A stretch of DNA of 64,000 nucleotides from Pleurodeles waltl (Eukaryota > Chordata > Amphibia > Caudata > Salamandridae). Positions 1 to 11,240 of this stretch are shown here, piece after piece (position 1 is the first letter of the stretch; each line of letters begins with the position of its first letter). Below the pieces are notes generated by a model. The model was given only the letters and a program-made list of their open reading frames with translations, had not been told where the DNA came from and searched no databases. The position numbers and the translations under genes are program-made. The stretch is from NCBI RefSeq assembly GCF_031143425.1, contig NC_090440.1, positions 342,987,844 to 343,051,843 of the forward strand, read 5' to 3'.

Positions 1-1045
1 TGCGGTCCTGAGGTGCAAGGGGAGGTTGTTCCACGCCTTGGCTGGCAAGTGCGAGAAGCAGCACTGTTGGCTCAATTGATCCATGGGGTGTCTGAGAGGG
101 AGAGAGAAGTTGGTCGGAGACGCCTAGAAGGTTGTTGGAAGGACAGGCGTTTGTAGATGTATGCTGGTCCTTCATTGTCCAGGGCCTTGTAGGCGTGGGT
201 CAGCATATTGAACTGACACCCCTTCTGAATCAGGAGCCAATGTAGTTTCTGGAGATGGGGGTTTGATGTGGATCCTTCTGGGGAGGTTGAGTACGAGTCT
301 TGCCGCTGAGTTCTGTATTATCTGGAGTCTCTTCAGGAGGCATGCTGTGATTCCCACGTAGAACATGCTTCCGTAGTCCAGTCTGCTGGTGATGAGGACC
401 TGTGTCATGGTCCTTCTGGTTTTTGCTGTGAACCACCTGAAGATCTTGCAGAGCATGCAAAGGGTGTGGAAATAGGTGGATGAGACTGCATTGACTTGTG
501 TCTTCATGGCTAGCTTACTATCTAGGATGATGCAGAGTTTGCAGGTGTGGTCTGTTGGGGTTGGGGGTGCAGAGGTCTGCGGCCCACCATGTGTCAGTCC
601 ATAGCGAGCTGCTGTTCCCAAAAATTAGGACTTCCATTTTTTCAGTGCCGTGTTTGAGACAGTTATCCTTCATCCAGTCCGCTACATTCATCATGCATCT
701 GTGGAAGTTAGCCTTTGTGGTGGACAGATCTTTGGACAGTGAAAGGGTGAGCTCGGTGTCGTCGGTGTAGGAGATAATGTTGAGTCAGTGTGATCTGACA
801 GTGACAGCCAGAGGGGTCACTGTCAGATCACACGGTTATGTAGGCAATAAAGAGGGTCGGGCCAAGGGACAATCCTTGGAGGACTTAGCAGATGATCTTC
901 TTTGGCTCTAAGGTGAACGGTGGGAGAGGGATCCTTTGGGTTATGCCGGTGAGGTACAAGGCGATCCATTATTCAAACTACTGTTTGCCTTTGTGGTGGA
1001 GCCATTTAGCGTTTAGGGCCAAGTTGGTGTCATATTTCACATGGC
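1..1045 (-). mobile_element. L2/CR1-like LINE, 3' part of reverse transcriptase ORF (decayed)
   Basis: Read on the minus strand, this is the C-terminal half of a non-LTR retrotransposon polyprotein. In order from about 1045 downwards I see the thumb-side motif around SYLTG/LPPF, a degenerate GVPQG box with GPTLF (about 900-850), the catalytic box as YTDDTEL (744-779), an NCLK..K.EVLIFG block, and the typical L2/CR1 C-terminus with LDYG and LQIIQNSAARLV (about 400-290). The frame is interrupted by stops and small indels, so this is a pseudogene. The 5' end, endonuclease included, is missing. The 3' end runs off the window. Compared with the L2 at 7100-11900 it is a different subfamily (TDDTE versus ADDTQ). 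The family assignment rests on the conserved motifs. Confidence 0.8.
789..834. repeat. 18-bp perfect inverted repeat with 10-bp loop
   Basis: Bases 789-806 are the exact reverse complement of 817-834. The repeat lies inside the L2-like RT frame, between the GPTLF motif and the YTDD box. One arm corresponds to the expected RT coding sequence and the other looks like an inverted local copy of it. This fits a template-switch mutation rather than an inserted element. Confidence 0.85.
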
Positions 1046-2925
1046 TTATGGCATTTGGGGAGATTCATCATATTGCTTTCTAAGCGGATGATATGTTACT
1101 TATTTCTGGACATTAAACAAAACAATATAAATGGAGCCATGAGATTATTAGATGAAGTTGGTGTGGTATCAGGTCTTCAAGAAAAGTGGGGTAAAAACTG
1201 CATCTTCCTGCTGCGTCTAAGAGCAGTAGGTGACTTGAACACCAGGGGCCTCAGATGGAAAAAGTAATCGTTCTGCTATCTGGGCATACAACTTTACAGA
1301 ACTGAATTGGATATTTTGGAGGGGAACAGAGGGAAAGCTATAACATCCTTTCATTCTGGAATAGCATTATGGAAGATGCTACCACTGTCAGTTCTGGGCA
1401 TAGTAGTGTTGACTAAAATGGTTGCTTTGCCTCATCTTCTGTATTTCTTAAACACACTCCCCATAATCATTCCTAGAATAGGTTCTGGGAACTCTGTACA
1501 TTGCTGATATATTTTATTTGTAATAGGGGCAATTGTAGAGTAGCACTTGCAAACTTCCAGCACCCTTGTCCGTAGGGGGGACTAGCAGACGGGACTAGCA
1601 GACCCTGCATTTGAATTCTATTACATAGCAGCGCTCCTCCAATGGGTGCACAATGGGTAGTGGGGAGAGGACTGGAGTGCTGGACCACAGATCCCATCAT
1701 CTAATTGGCTAGCCCGACTGATCCTTGATACGAGGAAACTTGTAGATCATGCGAGGTCCTTACAGAAAGTGACTAGACACTTCTGGTTGAGATGCCTCCA
1801 GAAGATTAACACCGTAGCGCCCTATTAACGGGTGATCCCTTTCAGCAAGCTTGCCATATTTTTACCATGAGACGCGTGACTGCACCTATCAGAGTGGGTG
1901 GAATGTGGCATCTAAACACTTGATGCCCTCTATGCAGGGGGTCACCTACATTCCTTTGCAGAGATACAACTCATATGAACTCTCTGCGGGCCACTTCTTA
2001 ATGTTCGAGTCCTTGACATCGGTGGTGCACAGGTTATGGGGTGAGGGACAGGCCAAACCCACGCTACATATAAGCTGTAACACAGTCTGCAAGACATTAG
2101 GTAAGTCTAAGGCCATCACAAACCTCTATAGGGCCCTACAGGGGGACACATTCACGCCCCTACTTGATCTGAGGGACAAATGGACAATGGTCACTGAGTC
2201 CCTACTAACTGATGGTGACTTGACTAAGATACTCACTGCTATTCCCCAGGTTTCACAAAACGCGCACTTCAAGCTGATTAATTTCCACTATTACTGCTGT
2301 AGGGCATACCTTACGCTGAGCAAAATTAACAAATACATTCATTAGACCCAGGCGAAATGCCCTAGATAAGGGGAAGCAGGGCAGGAATTGTTACACATGC
2401 TCTGGGACTGCCCACACCTCAGCGATTTCTGGGCTGGGGTGATAGGGCGCTTACATAATATTACAGGTCATAACATACAGACATCACCCTTGGTGGGTCT
2501 TCTGGGACTGTTCCCTGGTCCGCAAAATTATAAAGTAACCGCTAAGTTAATAAAATTGGCACTTATTGTTGCCAGACAACTGATACTCTTAATTGGAAAA
2601 GCACTAGGGGGCCCACTTTACTGAAATGGCCTAGTGACATAGAAATGAGGGCTGAGTATGAATCCATGGTTCTAATGTGGGATGCCAATTGAGGGAGAGT
2701 TCCGATGGAATGGCCAGGGCTTGGGCAGGACTCCTAGATGATATCAAGCACACAGATGATGAATACTATGACAGCGTGCACTCAACATGATTCTCTTGGG
2801 AGTTGTGACCCTAAGCTACACATTGCGCAACACTTAAGAGATGAGCTTACCCTGCCTCTTCACATGATGCCACCACTATCTTCAACGTTGTTATGTATAC
2901 ATATATCAGTTGCCCCTTGTTAGAT
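1046..2925 (+). pseudogene. L1/Tx1-like ORF2 fragment (end of RT to C-terminus)
   Basis: This is the 3' portion of an L1-type LINE ORF2. At 1051-1110 the frame reads an RT active-site region in which the Tyr of the YADD box is a TAA stop (1081-1083), followed by ADDMLL (1084-1101). Downstream is an SGLQ..WGK.C.F.LRL block (about 1150-1250), as in L1-type RTs. The C-terminal part is readable at 1851-2345 and 2388-2624, where HMLWDCPHL..FW is the usual L1 ORF2 C-terminal cysteine/histidine region. Many stops and frame changes lie between. The 3' boundary near 2925 is approximate, set where the next repeat begins. No target duplication or poly(A) was found. Confidence 0.75.
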
Positions 2926-3856
2926 CTGACAGCCTTACGGTGTTTATCTCCCAACTCTTTGCCTGCCTCCCTCCACTTTTCTGACACTGTTTTTGCTGGT
3001 TTTATGACTCTGCACACTTTACCACTGCTAACCAGCACTAGAGTGCATATGGTCTCTCCCTTAAACATGGTAACATTGGTTCATCCCCAATTGGCATATT
3101 TGATTTACTTATAAGTCCCTAGTAAAGTACACTATGGGGGTTATTACAACTTTGGAGGAGGTGTTAATCCATCCCAAAAGTGACGGATATACCACCAGCC
3201 GTATTACAAGTTCCATAGGATATAATGGACTCGTAATACGTCTGGTGGTATATCCGTCACTTTACCGTCCCTTTTGGGACGGATTAACACCTCCTCCAAA
3301 GTTGTAATAACCCCCTATATGTGGCCAGAGCCTGTAAATGAAATGCTACTTGTGGGCCCACAGCACTAATTGTGCCACACATTTAAGTAGACCCTTAACC
3401 ATGTCTCAGGCCTGCCATTGCAAAGCCTGTGTGTGCAGTTTCACTGCCACTTCGACTTGGCATTTAAAAGTACTTGCCAAGCTTTTTCTACTTAGAAGTC
3501 ACCCCTAAGGTAGCCCCTAGGTAACCCATTGGGCAGGGTGCTATGTAGGTAAAAGGCAGGACATGACCACATGTGTTTTATATGTCCTGGTAGTGAAAAA
3601 CTCCTATATTCATTTTCCACTGCTGTGAGGCCTGCTCCTTTCATAGACTAGCATTAGGTCTGCCCTCATATACATTTTGAGTGGTAGATTCTGATCTGAA
3701 AGGGATAACCAGTCATATTTAGTATGGTCAGAATGGTAATAGAAAATCCTGCTTATTGGGAGGTTGGATTTCAAATTACTATTTTAGAAATGCGACTTTT
3801 AGAAAGTGAGCATTTCTTTGCACTTAAAAAACATCTTTGCCTTACAGCTGTTGCAG
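2926..3856. repeat. Repeat A, left half (unclassified long dispersed repeat)
   Basis: This stretch has no coding frame but has the texture of a long interspersed repeat: a run around 'taagtccctagtaaag', 'aagtcacccctaag' and 'atgtcctggtagtgaaaa'. A related sequence occurs at about 52320-53883, sharing 'taagtcacccctaag', a 'gtccctagta' block and a 'ccctggta' block in the same order. The right half of this copy continues after the outer provirus at 47656, so the provirus integrated into it. It also contains the MITE at 3136-3315. It may be an LTR or the 3' untranslated region of a salamander retroelement; that cannot be decided from the window. Confidence 0.55.
3136..3315. mobile_element. 180-bp palindromic MITE, Harbinger-type ends
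   Basis: The element starts GGGGGTTATTACAAC and ends GTTGTAATAACCCCC. Nearly its whole length is one inverted repeat: arms of about 75 bp around a centre of roughly 25 bp near 3210-3235. It is flanked by TAT on both sides (3133-3135 and 3316-3318), a 3-bp target duplication as expected for PIF/Harbinger. The terminal sequence is close to the TIR of the truncated Harbinger at 44055-44738 (GGGGGTCATTACAAC) and to the large Harbinger at 11936 (GGGGGTCATTCTGACC). It has no coding capacity. Confidence 0.85.
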
Positions 3857-5483
3857 TGTGTCTTTTAAAAGCAATATTAATTATGAAAGCTTGCAATATA
3901 TTGTGTAATGAAGCTGCATAGAAAATGTGTTAACATAGAAAATAATGCACAAATCTGTCCACGGGGAGTGGCTACCAATGCATACGAAGGCTAATGAAAA
4001 GGCTTATTATTTCTGAATTACTATGCAATAATGTTTTGAATTTGTATTAGTATATCATAATTAGAGTTATATGTTAAGAGCTGCCTCATTTAATAGAAAG
4101 GGCTTTAACTTAGCGAGGGTTTGGGCCTAGCTGCCTGGCCTCATATTAAATTGTATTTTGTAACTGGTAGTGTTCTGTTTTCCTGAAGGACACAAAGCTG
4201 TACTTTTCCAGCAGTTCTATGTGTGTAGCTGTAGTAAATTATTTCTCATGAGAACCGGCTTGCTCAAGGCGATGCTCTTGCTAGATGCAACAGTGTAATT
4301 CATAACAGGTGCAAGGTTAACCGTACTAGGAGAAGACAATGAAGACACTGGAGCGCAAAGTGTAACATTTTCTACCTGACATTCCAACCGTTGAAGACGT
4401 CAATAACATGGACCAATCCGTGACATGGGAACTGTGAACTGTGGAAAATTCTAGCAAGGTGCTTACCGAATTATTGGACAGCGATAACGATGCCCCAAAC
4501 TTTATCCAATGAGGAATTAGGGAATAGTTAGGCAGGTTTGATTTAACGGCGTGACTCAAGAAGAAATCGGGACACTTGCCAATTTCCTTTGCCATAAGAC
4601 TTTTGCCATTTGCCATTTTTCCGGACACTCCAAGCCCATACTTTAGTTCTAGTTGTCCTGTCACCTTAGACCATCCTCTACTCATCTTTTGCTTGATATT
4701 ATCTTCTCCTCTATCAGAGGGAAGAAATCAGTTCTTAGCTATGTTATCTTGAGACTTTGCCCCGTCCTATCTTTGCTGATGCTGATGAACTGATGTCTTG
4801 AGGACTAAGACTGACGCTGCTTGCTGACCTGTTGGATTGGTAACTATCTGATGCAAATTGTGATTGTCTGTTTGCCTTTACTTGCTAGGTACCAACTGCT
4901 ATTTTGATAGAGGCCTTAGTATAGATGTTTTCTAAATTCATGTTCGCTAAAATGTTTTGCATGAAGCCCAACATGCTACTGATAATTTGAGGTTAGTTAA
5001 GTTGTTCACTAATATCCTATGCAAATAGACAAATGACTGAGTTCTTGCTTTGTTGAATCATGTACTAATGACTCTGCTAAGTTGATTCATATTAATGATG
5101 TGCCTGAATATTGAATGAATATAGTCTATGCTTTGTTTAAGTTGTGCTCAGATTATTAATTAGTAGTACTTCTGATGTGGTTTATTAATGTTGAGATTAA
5201 CAGACATGAAATTAGGTTGTTACTAATAGGAAAATAAATATCCCAAACTTTACTAAATTGGTGTGGTTATTCATGGCTGAAAGGTCATGGTGTGTTCAAA
5301 TATTGATTTTTATTGATTGTTTATTGATTAGTGAATGTCATTATTGATTGGTTAATTGATTTGTTGATTATTGATGCCACGAAAATATTTCGTAGTGGGA
5401 AGTCCCCAAACGCGGTCCAAAGGTTTGTCGACCTAAATGCGTCTCCTTGTAAGTTTACTTATTAAGGCTCTGACGCGCTAACA
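3857..5483 (+). repeat. 5' LTR of the outer provirus
   Basis: This is 1,627 bp with TG...CA ends, collinear with 46021-47655. An AATAAA at 5233-5238 matches one in the 3' LTR at 47406-47411 and is a candidate poly(A) signal. The last 450 bp are AT-rich, with repeated 'tattgatt' blocks. A 119-codon antisense open frame (4326-4685) is present in both LTRs (see 46469-46858). No convincing TATA box was picked out. Confidence 0.88.
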
Positions 5484-6526
5484 GTTTTTGGAAGCAGAGG
5501 TTATGGTTTGGCCCTTTGGGGCCCCAGTACGAAAGATCACGGTTTAATAGAGTTGATGGTTTGGTGGTAGGCAAGGCGTACCAAATAAATTGTGTTTTGT
5601 GGGGTTTTTTCTTTACCAACGATGCAAATTGGTGGGAGGATGTGTCTCTATGTCCTAAATGACTTTCCCAGAATCTCAGAGCTTGCTGAAGGGAGTTGAA
5701 GTATGTTCCCGGCGTTCTAGTGATAGTGTAAATGAAGTAGGTTTTTCGCTTGCAGAGCTCATGCATATCGCAGGTGATTTATGAGGGTTGTGAGGATTTT
5801 AGGCCAGATGATGATGTTTTAGTAGGAGTGGGCGTACTCCGCAGTATGAGAGTAGGGAAGTTGGCGAATTTCACATGAGTGTGGCGCTTTGTGCTAAAAA
5901 ATTGTCCACGTGGTTGTGATGTACGGACACTGCGTGGTCTAAGACTCCGGAGTATATTGATAAGTGTATGAGACATTTGGTTTATGTTGTAATTTGTGCG
6001 GTTTAATAGGTCGATAGTGAAATCGACGAGTCCAGTTTGAGTCAATGTGAGTGAATGAAAACATTGATGGAGATTTGGTGAGTTCTAAAGTGTACTAGAA
6101 CAATAATCCATTGACAAGTCGGGAGTAGAATTTGCGGGTCAAATTTTGCTTGCGAGTGCGGGATCTGAGAAGGAGAGAGTAGTGTCCGAGGCTAAGCGAA
6201 ATCTCTGTAAAGTTCTGAAGCGGTTGTTTTACCCTTTCCTGTAGTAAACCAGCAAATTTGAGTTTTATTTTGGTTGGTGCTCGCAATATATTGCCTTAGT
6301 TTGTGTGGATCGAGATGGGAAGACAAGCCGCAAGACTTTGTCAGCTGCAGTGCGTGTGTGTGTGACATCAGTAGAGCCGTGCTGGGATAGGTTGGTTAGT
6401 GAGAAGGGTCGCGCACGGATTGGCAGCCATCCGTGAGAGGCAATTGGTTGAGAAGGTGGGCATAGAGAATTCTGGGAATTAAAGTCACATCCTGATTTGA
6501 TTGTGAACAAAATAAAAGACATAAAG
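5484..6526 (+). other. Outer provirus leader (untranslated region before gag)
   Basis: About 1.04 kb lies between the 5' LTR and the first gag-like ATG. No primer-binding site matching a tRNA I recognise follows the LTR. The nearest TGG is at about 5489 and its context is not a clear tRNA 3' end. The long open frames here are all antisense and look like chance. The packaging signal would be expected here, but nothing specific can be identified. Confidence 0.55.
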
Positions 6527-6647
6527 ATGAAATTTGTCAAGGCTTTAAAGAGCGCTTTGAGGGGAAATGTATATATTACCGTGAGTGTAGGGGAGGTTAC
6601 ACCGCCAGAGGGTACACCGGCTTATATTGTAATGGGGGAGAAGGGTG
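6527..6647 (+). pseudogene. gag: Outer provirus gag, N-terminal piece (matrix start)
   Basis: An ATG at 6527 opens a frame of 40 codons that runs straight into the inner provirus. It contains PPEGTP at about residues 27-32. The same motif lies near the N-terminus of the inner provirus gag (from 21122), which supports this as the true gag start and shows the two viruses are related. After the inner provirus, the reading frame resumes at 37391 with one early stop before the long gag frame. The interruption by the inner provirus is about 120 nt after the ATG. Confidence 0.7.
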
Positions 6648-7099
6648 TGTTGTAATTTACTAGCGATTAGATTAAGCATTAGCAGAAGACATCCTGTATT
6701 TAGCAACTATTGTGAACATTCCGTGGATTCCATTTGTATTCATGGCAGCCATTATCTCTGCCACATGCTGCCATGTGCTCGCCATGTGCTCTGTCCTACC
6801 TTCCTGTTAACTACTCTTGAAAATCTTGTCTAGTGACAAGTTATATTTAGCATCTCCCACTTTCACACATGCCCAGTAAGGTCTGCAGCTGTTAGTAATT
6901 AGTAACAGACAGTAATGTGTCTACTAGTCCTTGAAAACTGTTAGCCCCTCCTACCTGTTGACTGTGCATTTCCATATGACCTTATATGTATATAAGTCTT
7001 GCTGCTATAATTGTACCACCTTCTTTTTAGCCCCTGCGTGGGTATAAAAGAAACATGCTCTTTTAGTTCAGTGTGCTACTTCAAACATTGCCGAAGGGA
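6648..7099 (+). repeat. Inner provirus 5' LTR, piece 1 (most of U3 and promoter)
   Basis: Starts TGTTGTAATTT and aligns base for base with 36782 onwards, to the 'gctgaaggg' of the 3' LTR. It includes a TATAAAA box at 7043-7049. The LTR then breaks. About ten bases present in the 3' LTR are missing at the junction with the L2 insertion. Confidence 0.92.
7043..7049 (+). promoter_or_regulatory. TATA box of the inner provirus 5' LTR
   Basis: TATAAAA in a G-rich context (ggGTATAAAAg), mirrored at 37176-37182 in the 3' LTR. In both it lies roughly 90 bp upstream of the LTR poly(A) signal if the insertions are ignored. Confidence 0.75.
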
Positions 7100-7104
7100 C
7101 GCAA

Positions 7105-7235
7105 GGCTTACCCCGAGGAGAACACCCTAGGAAGATGAAGGGGGCCATGTTCTCCTTACAGGGATTGAACCCGGGGCAGCCCTAACAGCAGGATTACTCA
7201 TTAGATCACCAGCTCTGTGCGGCTCCCCCTGGAAT
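7105..7235 (-). repeat. Possible tRNA-derived SINE head
   Basis: On the minus strand there is a B-box-like GGGTTCAATCCC (about 7172-7183) and, about 45 nt upstream of it, an A-box-like stretch GGTGATCTAATGAG. The spacing and order match an RNA polymerase III internal promoter of tRNA type. A full cloverleaf does not form cleanly: the acceptor stem and part of the T stem fail to pair. I therefore read it as tRNA-derived repeat rather than a tRNA gene. It sits at the 5' edge of the L2 insertion. Confidence 0.4.
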
Positions 7236-8114
7236 CAAATAAGCCTTTAGAATAGGAGGATGTCCTGGCATGATGAACTCTGAAACACCTCGCCGGGTTC
7301 ATCAGGCAGATTTAGTAGCAGTGCCGCCCCCTGAATCAAATATTTTCAGAAAATAACTTCTCTTCATAGACTTATTTAAGAAACACAGCTCACAAGCAAA
7401 CTGGCTAGCAGATCATTAGCACAAGAGCGTAAACTGGATGAGTGAGACCAGACATCATTGCACAATTGCCCTTTTCAGCACATTTAAATGTGCCATGTCT
7501 CAAACTTTTAGTTGTGTGTTAGGGATAGGAACAGTGTCACTAGGTTCGTTTGTCGTTGCTTCTTCCCTGTGCAGGCCCTCAGATATGATACACCACTAAC
7601 CGTCCAAAAATGGTAAAATTAATGTATATGTCGCTAAGTTAATTAGGATCCAAAAATGATAACATTTACTTACCTGGCTCCACTATTCACTCTGCTCCAA
7701 GAATTGCCTGTACTTTCTCTGCCAATGACGTTCTGACGTGTGTTGGTTGCTGTCAGATTATACATCGCGCAAATTGTTATTAGATTTCTTTATGTTGTCA
7801 ATTGCTAGATGCCACCCAATTGGCTTCTCAGTAAAAAGATGACTGAAGATATATATTTTAACTTGAAAGGGAAGCACAATAAACAGGAAATGGATACCTC
7901 CTCACCATTTTTTGTAGAAAGTGTTTCACTTGATGACACTGAGGCTTCATCCTTAACCTGCTGGAAGAGGAACACTTTATTGAAAAGCAAGACTAGTGTG
8001 AGCCTCAAACAGTTATCACAACTAGCAACAGTCCTGCTTCAAGCTCATATTATACTACTTACCTTTCTCCTAAACAAAACAACACTACTATTAACACACC
8101 TTTTCTAAACTGCC

Positions 8115-10891
8115 AGCTCATAAATGCTTGATCACTCTCAAAACACAAGCACCACATCCACGACCTGCTCACAGACACATAACCTGACTTACTATTCATA
8201 ACTGAATCCTGGTTGGGAGATGACATGGCCCCAGTGTTGCATGAAGCCGTTCCTCCAGGCTATCAAACCATCACCCGAAACCGTATAGGCAAGAGAGTAG
8301 GTGGACTAGCTATTATATTCAAACAGGCATTGAACCTCAATAAAACAGACAACATCTCCATACAAGGTTGTGAAGCCCTCCTTACCAGATGCCACCCTAC
8401 TCCAACGTCCTCCTGTAACTTTCTTCTCCTTTACAGACCTCCACCTAACAACTCCACATTCCCAGATGCTTTTCTAGACACAGTCTCAAACCTTATTACA
8501 CTATAATACAACCTATGCATTCTTGGGGATCTAAACATTTGGTTTGACAAACCCAATATGCCCGATCCAAAAGGTATCACCACTGGCCTAGTCGCGTTGA
8601 ACCTACATCAGATTGTACACAATCCCACACACATTGCTGGACACAACCTAGATGTCATTTTTGCTAAGCCTGAACTAGTTACTTTTCATAGCATCACGCC
8701 AATCACTTGGTCAGACCACCATTTGATAACTTTCCGACATACAACTCCCCAAATCAAAACACCCCAGAACTACTTACATACATGCACCTATCGACCATGG
8801 AGCAAACTCAATTTGGATGACTTAGAAACGCAACTAACAGCCAACACAGATCTAGATACAATTCATTCTGTGCCAAAACTTTAAGTGGCTACTGGAAGCT
8901 TTTGATATCCTAATACCACTCAGAAAAACTAAACACGACAAAAGAAAACCAACACCTTGGAGAAACACAGAACTTAAAAAGATAAAGCAACAAATCAGAA
9001 AGTTGCAGCGGACCTGGCTCAAAACAAACAACAGTCAAGACAAACTGCAGCTACACAAACTTAACAGGATATACAAATCATCAATAAAAAAAAAGCTAAA
9101 AAAAGGTACTACTCAGACAGAATTCAAAATGCTCAATCTACAACCAAAGAATTTTATAAAATTATCAATGAATTTCGAAAACCTATATGCATGGAAGGAA
9201 GTCATCCCACTACTCAAGATTTCACAAACAAATTGGCAACTCACTACACAACCAAGGCAGACACATTGGACTCCTATTTAAAACAGAAGAAAACCATCAG
9301 CACCAACCCCTTTCCTAAAATACCCTCTAAGAATAAACCAACCCAACCTCTACAATCCTTCCAACAAATATCCCAAGGTGAATTTATGGATTTGGTCAAA
9401 GCAAGCAGACATTCTGGTTGCCCTTCTGACCCTTGCCCACCACAAATCTTCAAGAACATTCTTCTATCTACTTCTGCTGCCACACCTGTAAGAAGAATCA
9501 TCAACAACAACAACCTGAAAAAGGCATACATTCGACCTTTATTAAAGAAAACAAACCTAGACCCGCAAGACCCCAACAACTACAGACCAATCACAAATGG
9601 ACCTTTCCTGGGCAAATTGATAGAAAGAGCAGCATTCACCCACATGTCACAATTCATTGTAGACAATTCTATACTTTCAGACTTCCAAACTGGATTCTGC
9701 CCAGGAAGAAGCACTGAATCGGCACTCATAGCAATCTGGGATGATCTTAAAAACACAGTCGACCGCAATGGAGTTGCTTCACTACTTCTCTTGGACCTCT
9801 CGGCTGCCTTTGATACGGTTGACCATGACACCCTAATTCAAAGACTCCAAGAAGCCGGCATACAAGGGATTGCTCTCGACTGGATTACTTCCTATCTTCA
9901 AAAAAGATCTAATATCATCCACTCGCCCCCCTTCTCGTCCGAACCCTACCTCACAAAAGCAGGGGTCCCCCAAGGATCAATCATCTCACCTTTGCTTTTC
10001 AACATCTACATGATATCTTTACCAGAACTGATCATTGATTTCCATCTCACATGGTACAACTGTGCAGATGACACACAAATACTACTTAAATTAGAATGCC
10101 CCAAAAACATTGAAAACTCACAAATCTTCAGTTGCCTCAGAGCCGTTGATCAGTGGATGACCTGGAGCCATCTCAAACTAAATACCTCCAAAACAGAAAT
10201 ACTCATATGTGGTGACTGGAAAAGTTGTGACCCTCTGTGCATCTGGCCTGACTATCTCGGACCACCTCCTCAATTATCCAAGGAAGTTAAAAACCTTGGA
10301 ATCACCATGGATTCCAAGTTAACTATGAATGCCCAAGTGGACAAATTAACACAAACAAGCTTCATCACCTTGAAGACTCTACAACACATCTTCCCCCACC
10401 TCTGATTTCCACACAAGGTGCAAGCTACTATCTCGCTTGTACTATCCAAACTGGATTATGCCAATGGCCTCTACCATGGATCATCTCTATCTATTATGAA
10501 AAAACTACAACGTATCCAGAACTCCGCAGCCAGGCTACTATTACATGTAAAGCCACAAGCCCACATCTCCCCTGCCTTGAGAGCACTACACTGGTTACCC
10601 TTTGCCAGAAGATGCACTTTCAAGCTGCTTTGTATCACCCACAAAGCTATACATGGAACAGGACCGCTTTTTATCAGAAACAAAATAACCAAATACATCC
10701 AACAAAGAAACCTCCGCTCAAGTTTGGCACCCCGCCTTAGAACACCACCATACAAGAAAAAGACTATAGGTGGTACATCCTTCTCTGTTCAAGCAGCAAA
10801 ACTATGGAATTCATTACCCCCAACTATAAGAGCCACAGATAACTTTCTTGTCTTCAGAAGACTACTCAAGAGTTGGATCTTTCCTTCATAA
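8115..10891 (+). pseudogene. L2 ORF2: endonuclease-reverse transcriptase polyprotein
   Basis: The endonuclease start region (LINA, then SLSKHKH, about 8115-8150) carries in-frame stops. FITESWLGDD (8196-8225) and SDHHLITF (about 8711-8735) are APE-type endonuclease motifs. RT fingers and palm run from 9191 to 10405: NNYRPI, a DFQTGF..GRSTESAL region, LLLDLSAAFDTVDH (about 9790-9830), GVPQGSIISPLLFN (about 9961-10005), and the catalytic box as CADDTQ (10061-10078), where the usual Tyr/Phe is Cys. The C-terminal frame at 10418-10891 has LDYANGLY, LQRIQNSAARLL, ALHWLPF and WNSLPP, typical of L2. At least three frame changes split it. The catalytic aspartates remain. Confidence 0.88.
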
Positions 10892-11116
10892 CCACCATAT
10901 TCAAACAACTATGGACTGCATATGCCTATGTTGATAAATATTTTTTCTGATTGTGTGTCTATTTCTAGTTATGTATAGTTCTTTAGAAAATATGTATCAC
11001 TACTATGTCATAACAATGAAATTCACAAATGGTCTTTAAACCTGTTTGACTAAGTATATTTACCCATGGTTCTAATTATGTATTGTATGTACATATATGT
11101 GTGCATATGTGTATGG

Positions 11117-11141
11117 ATGTGTATATATCTATATCTATATC

Positions 11142-11208
<67 letters not shown>

Positions 11209-11240
11209 ATTTATATATATGTTTATATGTGTGTATATGT
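11117..11240. repeat. (TA)n-rich microsatellite
   Basis: Nearly pure TA/TATC/TATTT repeats in the 3' UTR of the L2 element. Long open frames crossing it on both strands consist only of Tyr/Ile repeats and are not genes. Confidence 0.95.

Noticed and set aside
5455..6540. Series of minus-strand ORFs of 60-100 codons
   Set aside because: They show no domain or family motif and lie in the outer provirus leader and LTR end, on the strand opposite to the viral genes.
7105..7235. A genuine tRNA gene on the minus strand
   Set aside because: A- and B-box-like words exist, but acceptor and T stems do not pair well and it sits at a repeat junction, so a tRNA-derived SINE is more likely.
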